Below are positions 15,498 through 26,300 of a stretch of 64,000 nt of DNA, piece after piece. How positions within the stretch are numbered: position 1 is the stretch's first letter; each line of letters starts with the position of its first letter. Origin of the DNA: Trichoplusia ni (Eukaryota; Arthropoda; Insecta; Lepidoptera; Noctuidae); the NCBI RefSeq assembly GCF_003590095.1, contig NC_039483.1, forward strand, positions 15,934,001 through 15,998,000, given 5' to 3'. The notes beneath the pieces are model-generated. The model searched no databases. It was not told the DNA's origin and was given only the letters and a program-made list of their open reading frames with translations. Position numbers and translations under genes: made by a program.

Positions 15498-15607
15498 ATG
15501 CATGATAAGTACATAGCGATTTATGATTATCCTAACTCGTATGTAAATAATGTAGTATTTACATACGAGTTAGGATAATCATAAATCGCTATGTACTTAT
15601 CATGCAT
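15498..15607. repeat. Perfect inverted repeat, 52-bp arms
   Basis: Arm 15498-15549 and arm 15556-15607 are exact reverse complements over 52 bases, with a 6-nt spacer (ATGTAG). The match stops abruptly at both outer ends. There are no obvious terminal motifs or target-site duplication. Such perfection implies a very recent origin, a hairpin RNA gene under constraint, or a fold-back artefact of sequencing or assembly. Confidence 0.95.
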
Positions 15608-17814
15608 TGCAACTATACAGTAACAAGGTAATATATTCCGGACATAAATAATTAAAATTAGCATTCTTCTTCCCTAATTTGGTCGACAACTGAATTTTTT
15701 AGTTGTACATTTTCTGAAGGGACTGCAGAACTTAAAAATAACATCTTAAGTCTACTTTTATGGTCACCATGCAATTCGTTTCACCTTTGAATCAATTCTT
15801 TCCGCCGAGCGCCGGTAGTAGGAAAAATATATAAGTATTATAAGTAAAACTGATTGTTTACTATTTCAAATGCATCACACGATCGTGCGATAGCCAATCA
15901 GAATTCCAGTGCATTCAACTAGATTGTATTTATAATTAGGTAAATTTTCAGAACAGTAGCCGCTGGGGTCAAACGTTCAAGCTCCAAGGCATTTGATAAT
16001 GTGCAGTAAGATATATTTTATGAGTAGGTATACACTTTAAGTAAACAGTTTAAAACAAGTTTTACTGGCAAAATATAATCTGTGATAACGTATCTCTTTC
16101 GTTGATTAAAAAACTGCAAGTCTAAGCATTACTAAATCTAGAAGAAAGAAGACATGATAGACCATAACGAGAATGAAGGAATTGATCAGAATGACAAAAA
16201 AAAAACAGTAGTTAATTATGAAAAATTGATCTTCCCAGGTTTCAAATTACAGATGAAATATTTCAAAAGTAAAAATATTGGCCCTGAACTGTTTCAAGAT
16301 TTTAATCATTTTCACAAATGCTGACAAATAACTTTCTGGGAAAATTAGAGAAAGGCAAGTCAGTAAAGCTTATCGCGTAGCTCGTAGGTATTTGGGAAAT
16401 GTATCAAAGATATAAAACAGTACCTACATGCATCTATCCAACCCTATGGAATATTAAATTATATCTGTGATAAACAGTTGCACAACATTTATTGTCACTT
16501 TGTCAGCCAATTATAAGTAGCGAAGATAAGTTATGGACCCAATTTAGTTTTCGTATTATTTTCAATGTTAACGTACGCGTACGAGCATTAACCCTAATGT
16601 TTGTTATACTAATTCGAATTGTTGAAATTATAAGACAGATTTTTGCAATCCTCCATGTATATACCGATTGCTTTCTTGTTAACATTTTCAGCAATTCGAT
16701 TTCGTTACATATTTGATGCGAACACAAAGTCGCGAATTACCGTGGTTAATTTAATTACAGATCATAGCCAACGTATGATAAAATTGTTATCAATGAATGT
16801 TCAAGTAATTTCCTCTTTAAGTATTTCCTTGTTTTGTTTATTTTTAATTTTAGTATAAATGAATTGAGGATTATTAAACATTTTTATTTCTGCTTTTTTC
16901 CTTGTAGGATACTCCTTGATATACTTTTTTTTTTCCATTAAGGTATTTTTTTAAACCTGTCATTCTAAAATCACTACGTTTCAGCGAGAGTAAGAAAATA
17001 AACTACATTATTCATCGACTTCTTAATTATTTGCATAAACATTATGTTAAGTAGGCAAACAGAAGGCACGCTGTACTATCTAATGCCGCGAAAAATTCAT
17101 GAAAAACTAATATAAACACTTAGCCACTGATAAACAGATGTTGTTAAAAACTACAAAGTGACCTTAAACATCTGATAAGCATGAAAATGTAAAACATCGA
17201 ATAATTATTTCCGTGTCAAGGCCGTCTATGAGAAAGTCTTATGTAGGTACAAGTTTATTAAAACAGCCACATTCATGTCGTTTCAGCTTTTCTGTCTTCG
17301 CAGCTTTCATCAGATAAACGACTCAACAACACTACCTATTATTTTAAAATTTGTTTACTTGTTTTATTCAAATCTATTACCTTCATTATTTAAGGAAGAA
17401 AATTACGTTAATGTTTAAGTATTTATTTATTACGACCTTAAGTCCCGATCATTTAGATTTTTTACAAAAACTTACCTTTTTCGAAGAAATAGTTTAGTGA
17501 ACCTAAATAAACTATTTAAAAAAACAAGTCATATCTACATTAAACTTACTTGTCATATTTAACGGAATGTCCGTTCTCCTCCCAATAATTTCGTGTTTCC
17601 ATACCTAGGTATTCACTTTCTGTCACAACAAATACAACAGTACACTGTATCACAAACACAGATGATAAAATACAATTTGTCTTTTTACATTTTATCCTTT
17701 CACGGATATAATAATACACTCTCACAAGCTGAAGCACTTATGTAAGGTCTTCGCAATCCATTTTCGATAAACAATCACAGCGAATGTAATTTATTGTTAT
17801 CGTATTTAACTGCA

Positions 17815-18205
17815 TGTATAGAGCGGAGCGTGAACGTCGTCACCCAGTGAGGTTCGCGGGCACTCTGAACGGATGTACTCTAAACACCGGCCGGTTTAAG
17901 TCATGTGACGCAGCGGCGGCGGCGTCAAAATATGGCACGGGGCGCCGGAATGCCGGGGCACATTCCACTGCTCGTGCCGTGTACTTTGAATTCCGACTTA
18001 AAATGGAGATGCAGCGTGTACTAAAACAATTTTACTTGCAATTAGGTTGCATAGAGTGTAGGGTGGGCGTCGTGGCCCGATGGCGTGGCTCGCGGCCGGT
18101 CGAATAGGTTTCGTAGGAGAGTCGCCGGCACCGCGGCCGCGCCGGCCACGCTCGCCCGCACGTGACCGCAGTGACGTGACTCTCGCTACGCCCCGCACCG
18201 CCGCG
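17815..18205. promoter_or_regulatory. GC/CpG-rich block, possible promoter or first exon
   Basis: The stretch has several very GC-rich segments (CGGCGGCGGCG near 17915; CCGCGGCCGCGCCGGCC near 18132) with CACGTG-type and TGACG motifs, inside AT-rich DNA. It resembles an insect promoter with an untranslated first exon. No coding frame is convincing, so strand and gene are unknown. Confidence 0.35.
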
Positions 18206-19890
18206 ATATACCCTATCGTTTTATGAGCTAGACAATATTGTTATGTAAAACGGACGACATAATGTATTTCAATGAAACTACATTCCCAAACACTTTCTAC
18301 TCAAATTATTCAGTTGTTTTTTATTTGAGTAAAAAATAAATTTGTTAAATTTGCTTATCGCAGTTCAGAACTGACCTTCCTCTATGTTCAAAATATAAAT
18401 AATGACAATAATGTATTCATTACTTTTTATTTAACAAATTTCCCTCAAAACAATGCCAAAGTAATGTGAAAGTTTTATTTAGAAAAAAAATCGTACACTT
18501 TCGATACTTATTAATTCAAAACTATCTCGTACCCATACTCCTGAACCCTCAGACTATGACTATGGACAGTGGGGGCGTGGCCCAGCATGGTGGCCGCGTG
18601 ACCGCAGCGGGCCGGTAGAACGCACGGAGACAAAATAAAAACATGACAAAAATAGGGGCAAACTGAGTACCTACTCGTTATGAGGACGTAACACATTTTT
18701 TTCATCTGTTACTGGCCAGGATTACTGTGAGAAAAGTTTAGAGTAATCGTGGGGTAACATTTTACTCGTTATTTGATCCGTCAATTATAGCCCTTGAAAA
18801 CAAAACATCATGTCCAATTTCCGGTAGGCTTTGTCTCAAATCCTGTGACCCCCATACTTTTGCAGTAGGAGGAACCGAGGAACGTCGCGTAAAACACTGA
18901 TTTTGTTACATTGCATCGTCGTCTTGAAATAAAATAAAAATCTACATAATATTATGTAGTAAAAAGACTGCAATAAATGCGAAGTTAGATTGAACTTACA
19001 TTAAATACAAAACATTCAATATGTAAAATTTGGTTTGCACAAAGTGTTAAAGTAATGTTATTTTGTCGCATATGATTCATTGAAAAAAAGTTCAATAGAT
19101 AATCATCATTAATTATCAGCGACTTGCTCACTGCCTGTTCCTCGTCGAATTTATCTCGGGCTATGGCTAATACCACTGTGCTAATACACTTCAGAATCGT
19201 GCGAAAGAGTCGAGTTCATCCCACCGTCTTCTTCTGGAAATATATACCGTTTTTTCCGTAGAAAAGAAAATTAATGAAGCCTTGAAAACGTGGCATACGC
19301 GGGAAATTTCGAGATTGTCGTGGTAGAGACTGACCATAGGCCGCTTCCCGCTGTAAGAAATTTTATGTATCTTCCATACCCATTTTTGTATGTCAAGCCA
19401 CAGACACTCTATACACTTACGTACTCAACAGATCTGTATTTAAGGCTTTACTATGTTTTTATAAATAATAAATGATTCTGATTATGCCAATGGTAACCAA
19501 ACGTCGAAGGCTTTTTGTTCAGCGATATTATAAGTTTTTTTTTTTATTTTAACTTATTTTTTCTTTTTGAAACATTATCAGCCAAGTCATACTAGCAATA
19601 ATAATTGAAAACAAGCTAACATTATAAATCAGTCAAGTGTACCAACTTGACAAATCTTAATCGAAAAGTCGTAATTTCGGAAAAAAATAATACATTTGAT
19701 CAAACTATTGTGAAAAAGTCTTTTCATATATTTTAACATAGCCACAGGCGTTCAAAGCTAGTCTCATAAGATATCTATCATTATCTAGAGGGGCCGATAA
19801 AATTGGCAGGAGTCTCATCCTCTCAAGTACAAAAAATATTGTAAAAAGAGTAGGTATTCAAATTGCCTATTGCCCGGATTTGACTTAAGG

Positions 19891-20032
19891 TACCGGATAG
19901 CCGTGTGGTTGAGGAAACCACTGAGCGCGACGTATCTCGGATTCGATCCCCGCGTAGGACAACGCGAAGCGTTTGCATCCACGAATCCTGAGCCTGGGTG
20001 GCATAATGCATGAAATAATAAAATATATACTT
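19891..20032 (+). mobile_element. tRNA-derived SINE
   Basis: The sequence has an A-box-like TAGCCGTGTGGTTGAGG near 19898-19914 and a B-box GGATTCGATCC at 19939-19949, followed by a unique body containing GAGCCTGGGTGGC and an A/T-rich tail. This is the layout of lepidopteran tRNA-related SINEs rather than a working tRNA, since the acceptor arms do not pair and the element runs past the tRNA body. Confidence 0.75.
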
Positions 20033-23000
20033 AACAATTTTTTTCCAATTCCAACCTTTGAAATTATTGTGGTAGAATTTTTTTTTTCTAAAATAACTCA
20101 ACCCAAGTGCTTCAGTAAAAAAAAGATTTCCGAATCACAAGAAATCACGTAACATTTATTTCTGTCCTGAATTATACAAGCAAGCTTAAATTCTATAAAA
20201 AGATTACTTTATGAAACCCTACATTAGTTTGGTAAGTTACGGGGGCGTTTGATATTTCCGTTTGCGTGGTCATGTTTAATGGCATGGTGGTACTACAAAC
20301 GTGCACGGGTTTAAATTTAATGCAATGCTATTCGTAACTTGCAAAACGTGTTTAATTCACATCTCGCGGGACCTGCGCACTGTGCACGGGTCTCGGCCCT
20401 TGTGCACCGTGTTACGAGGTTACGACTAACTTATAGTTTAGTTATGTACGCAATACGATTGCACGTTTGGCGCCATTATTTTGCCACGGATTATTATTAT
20501 CTAACAGTTTGTAATGCGTTCTATTTGGGTAAACGGATGTTCGCTTATATGATCACGTTTGTAATTAAGGCAATGCATATTGTTATGAACGAATTATTAT
20601 TTTGTAGAGTTATACCTAGATCGTATTGTGCGTTTGTTTAGGTAAACTAGTTGTGCGCGCGACTTCGTCAGTTTGGATATGAAGATATACGTTATATTTT
20701 AAAAATCAGATTAATAGTTTGATAGTGCACGCATCTTCTCACCATTTTGGTAACTTATTTCAAATTTCAATGCTGCTTTGTTCCTATTAATCATAGCTGC
20801 AGTCTTCTTCAATAAAGAGGCAATTTCACACTTAAGTCATTTTTAACACCGCACTACTCAATTCTGAGAGTAATGCGTTAAAACAAACAAATTATTTAGC
20901 TATATAATACATACAACCTGCTAATAGTTCCAATACAAACTACAACGAATACACTAATATACTATTTATGCCTCATTATCTTTTTCTTTTAGATCGAAAT
21001 AATTTATTTAATGTTCATTCAAATGAAAAAAAAAACACATTCTATAGTTTGTAGAAAAACAAGTAAAACATAATCACTTCAATACCTTGAAATACACACT
21101 TCCGCCAAATTTAAACTTTCTAAATATGACAGATATCATTGTCACTTATTGTGACAATATGCTGCAGATTTATCAATGTTGCTAGTTTTAAATAATATTA
21201 GTTTTTCAATGTACTTATGTGTAGCACCCCTTTCTGATGTAACTTAGCCTTTATAAGTAGTTTCTAGAATAATTCACATTTTCCACGATCTTGAAGCACG
21301 TGGCTTCTTATTGTCTACTGCGTAAATTGAATATTTTTTGCTCACATGAGTAGTTTAGATTACGACAGGATATTAAAGAAAACATTTAAATTAGCAATTA
21401 TACAAAATTTTTACCCACTGTTAGCGTGTCGTAGACACTTTCATGTTGGATCTTTTTACATACGGTTGCAGATTCATTGAATCTGAGCTTTCAATGTAGG
21501 TAAGCGTTAAATATCTTGAAATTTTAAGGCTAAACTTTTTTATAGCTAATGGTTATAGAAAAATATTCCAAGGCTAATGTTCTTTTTTATACAAGATTAA
21601 ATATAATTTAACTTTGAAACAGCGAATACTTTAATATTTCCCTATATTTAAACTCCCTCTTTTAGCGTACCGCACTTGGTTGAAAATGGTATAAGTGACT
21701 GCAATAAACTTATGGAAATGCAAAGGTGTGTTAGTGTCGCTAAATATAACGCCTTTTCTTTACTGAGCACGAGGGGAGGGTTAATAAAACGTTCTGTATT
21801 GTACTTTGTTCAGAAAACTTAAAAGTTAAAGGTCACTTATAATTAAGCCAGAGGTTCATAACTTTGCCAAACAAATCGAAAGGTTATGGTTACGTAAGTT
21901 TTAAAAATAATCTAATTTAATAACTTATTAAAATTCCACAAAAGTCGATGCCGTACAAATTGAGCTTTGATTTCATTTAAAAATAAAATGAATAGATTTG
22001 AAAAATCAAAATATCCACGTTTTTAAATGTCACTCCATTCGAATGTTATCTAAATCAGCCTAGAAGTTTTTAAAGTTGTAAATTGCATTATCATCGGGTT
22101 TGAAGCGACCCTGAAAATTGAGCCCGCTAGGTTATCGGGAAATGCCTCAAAATTGAGTTTCAAAAATCCATTCGGAACGACAAACATACAAGAAAGTGAG
22201 TGTATAAAAACGTGGGAAAATAAATATTATGTATTTGAGTGTGGTGGAATACATTATGTAGTTTTTGACAGGCAATAAGAGTCTGTGAGTCTGGTTTGCA
22301 TGTGGATACCTAAAATGTTCATTAAGAATAACTTTAAGGAATAGATTAATAACGCCTGAAATAAAAGTTATACGGATTTATTTTAAAGTTTCGTCGAGAA
22401 GAAATGCAATCTTATCGTATATAATATAATTTGAATAGCTCGAATCACTGATTTTTGGGAAATTACTGCCCATAATATGATGACTCACTAGACAATGGCT
22501 AGACACAAAAGCGCTCCCTTACTTTTTGTGTCAGTTTTAAAAAGGCTAAATAATTAACTGTCCAGTAATACCATCGTACTCGTATCTAAGTAGTATTAGT
22601 CCAACTAGATAATCTGCCCCGTAATCTTGTTAGTGATACTAAGACGGTAAATACAGTAGGACCACCTAGTCATACCTAATTGAGTTGGTGTTCACCAAAA
22701 AATTTCTATATTCGAACAGGTAGAAAATAAGACCAAAAACAAGTAATAAAAAAAATCGAGAGAAACCTTGCTATAATTAATAACAGTTCAAAGCAGTCAT
22801 AAAAGCAATAAAATAAAAGAAGTATTTCAATAATTATGAATCTGTGTTACTACAATCTATCGACATGCCCACAACTTGAGATATGCTCATTGCATTCACA
22901 AAATCGAGTTGGTAAGTAATACAATATAAAAAATATTTGTGTACAATATAACATTGGACTCAAACAAAATAAAAGTAGAACTTTATTTTAACAAAATGTT

Positions 23001-23363
23001 TTTTTGCGTACGAAACATATTTTTGTTTGATGGCAATATTCAACTTGACAGCTGCCACGACGTTTAGTTGATAGTGTGTGATTTAATTAAATATGCGATT
23101 GCGTGCTTTTTTTTTGAGAACTAAACTATACTTAAAAACAAAAATATACTTTGGAATAAACGGCAACAATTTTGTTATTTTTCAGTTTTCTTTTTTCGTA
23201 AACGTTTTTCAGAGATTGTTTAAATTGGCTTCTAACACGTCACCACTAGTAAGTAACTAAACGTAAATTGAAATCTGTCAATCAAATTGTACAGCAGATT
23301 TTCGGAAGAGGCGTTCATTATTTTACGTTTTTTGCGTAAAGCACAGTGATTTAATAATTAAAA

Positions 23364-26300
23364 ATGCTTGCTATAATCAATCGTATCCTTGATTGGATTA
23401 AAAGCTTGTTCTGGAAGGAGGAGATGGAGCTAACACTGGTTGGATTGCAATACTCGGGGAAAACAACTTTTGTTAACGTCATTGCCGTTAGTATTATCTG
23501 AAAACAATATTTTTGTGTTGTTTCGACTTCCTTATGCTTATTACCTTTATGCTGTATAGTTTTCAACATATTTGATTCGTGTGAGAAGTCAATGGATCGT
23601 ATTTAGTTAGGCGAGAGTTTATGATCGTTTTTTAATGATTTCTAACGTTTGTGTGTATCGTACTTGTCGACTGCGTACAATATTATGTGATCCTATTACT
23701 CATTGTTTGCTCTCAATATTTTTCTGTGTCATTCATAACAAAGAATATTAAAGGAATCATGTTAATAATCAAGATACTATCACTGTACTGTAAAAAAATA
23801 CTATTAAGTGCTTGGTGAAAGTTACATAGGTACTTAAATTTGCACGAAAACGCTTTAAAGCACATATGGCTATAATTGAAATAGTATTTTTTTTTGGTCT
23901 TTATGAATTAACATTCCAAGGGCAATAAAGATATTTGATAAAATAATATATTTAATCATCTACTTATATTTAATTTGTGCTTCTATGCATCATTTATTTA
24001 TGCAAAATATTATAAGTAGAATTTATCAAAAGACTAGTAAGATTATCTTTTAATAAAGACTCTTTTTATTAGCCTTATTTGAAGCTCATTAGATTGAGGT
24101 TAACTAATTCTCAATAGATATAAATACATATAAATATTATGATGGTTATTATAACTTATTATTTATGTTTCTGACCTTTGCCACTCTAGTGAACAAGATC
24201 ACATTATCCTATGTAGATAATCTATGGTTTATAACTATATGGCCTTATCTTTGAACATTCCTAATGAGAATGAAATCTTGTTTCAAACTATTGCCCTGAG
24301 GAACTCCTGCTCCCTGCTTCTAAGTTCAATTTATTATACTTAAATTTAAACATTTTGTTTCTTATTTCAAGAGGTCATTCTTTTTTATCTGTTATCATTG
24401 CTAACTATCAATTAGTGTGTGTAATATTGGTTTAGGTGTAGTATTTAAAATAATTTTAAATACATAATTATTCCTTTTTCAAATGTGGTTGATTGTTTTA
24501 GCTTTAAAAATATTACAGTTAGACCAACAGTTACTCTTACATTTAAAATATTTAATTTAGATTCTAAAGGATCATATGACAGTTGAAAATATTTCATTTA
24601 TCAGTGTCCTAAGCCAATGTCATACTAATATTGAATACAAGTGTGTTCAATGTAGTTCATTTACCTCTTATCTTATCAACAACAGCTTTAGATTCAATGT
24701 TTATTTAAATTTAATACCAGGATTGGATCCATTTAAAGTTCAAAATTAAATAATACTTTGAATTAATTAGTCGTTATGGTTGTATCTATGTTTTATCTGT
24801 GGTGTATTTTGATTAGTATCACATTTTGGATATCTTGTTCTTATCTCAGCATCTTACTTCCTTATCTTACTAAGTATAATTTAGAATTAAGACAAACCAA
24901 ATTATATTTAATAATAGATTGTGGGAAAATGTGGGACCGAAAAATATTATTATTCAAATTCTAGGAAAAGTTTTTCTTGTTTTGCCCCAAGATTTTGTTG
25001 AATAATTAAAAATATAAATGTCATGTCGTACAAATATAAAATAATTGAATTTATCTATTTTATATAGAAATACCTTTCTTATTATACAATTTACCTTAAT
25101 GAAGCTGATAAAGAACTTTGATGACGTTTAGAATGAAAGTTTGAAGTGTCAAGTTACATATTAACTAATATTTGTAAGCTGAAATTAAAGGCAGAATAAG
25201 GGAACCATTGTTGATAATTTACCAACAATATTTTTTTTTTTTAAATTAAGCCATCTGAATTATAATTATATATGTATCTCATATACTCCCACGCTTCCAT
25301 ATATAGTAAAGTGATTCATTAGATATTCATACAAATGATAAAGTGTTTATTTTGTAAAACATACATACATGACATTATCACAAGGTCATAATATATTACA
25401 TTTTATCTGTATTGGAATCTCTTGTTTGGCGTTCTCACTGTTCTCGTGTGAAATTAAATAGAGCTTTTATTTGGAATTTAATCATGAGCCACCTTAAAAA
25501 CATACTATGCAAAATAAATCAAATATCAAAAAATGAAATCAAAACTAAAAGTTTTGCAGGCATTTTTAAAACATTACAGTAATGACTCTAGTTGCAAAGT
25601 AATAAAATGTCAGACATATTTTTTTGTTTTATATAATTACTGTTTTAATACCTCTGAAGAAAATTTTGTATAAAGAAGGCTTGTAGCTGAGCAACATTGA
25701 CTATACTAATGTTTAAATTATGAAGGCGTTTTTATATCTTCTTGTTAATCACTATAAAGGGTTAATATCCTTGACTTTTCTTTTTCCACAGTCTGGTCAG
25801 TTCAGCGAAGACATGATACCAACAGTTGGCTTCAACATGCGCAAAATCACTAAAGGAAATGTCACTATTAAGGTAATTAACAAAACATTACATAGTATAA
25901 ATAAATTAATAGTTATTGACTTTGTGAATTTGAAGTGTAATGTGATAAAAATAATTAGCAAAAATCAGGAAAATGTGATTTGTAACCAAAATTTGTATAA
26001 CTTTCGTGTACAACATCAATATTGTAACTGTATGACTAAGGGCCGATTTTTCAATCGCCCGATAACTTTTATTTGATGTTTTGACAGCTTTTGTATAGAA
26101 AATATGTCAAACGGCCATATTTATTCCTCAGATAAAAGTTATCTGACGATTGAAAAATCGGGCCTAAGTGTCATTAATACTAATTTATCTAGAGGGTATG
26201 TATAATTATTTATATACATGTACATTAATTTCGTATTTTTCCTTTTTTACGTATTTATATAGTTACTAGCTGTTACCGGCGACTTCGTCCGCGTGGTTCT

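Larger units (their letters stand above)
12604..23363. other. Non-coding stretch with CpG-rich blocks, SINE and palindrome
   Basis: Apart from the CpG blocks, palindrome and SINE listed separately, I see AT-rich DNA with only short open frames. The last few hundred bases before 23364 should include the promoter and 5' UTR of the Arl8 gene; no TATA box stands out there. Confidence 0.6.

Noticed and set aside
25720..26076. 118-codon frame on the plus strand
   Set aside because: It is Arl8 exon 2 read through into flanking intron sequence.
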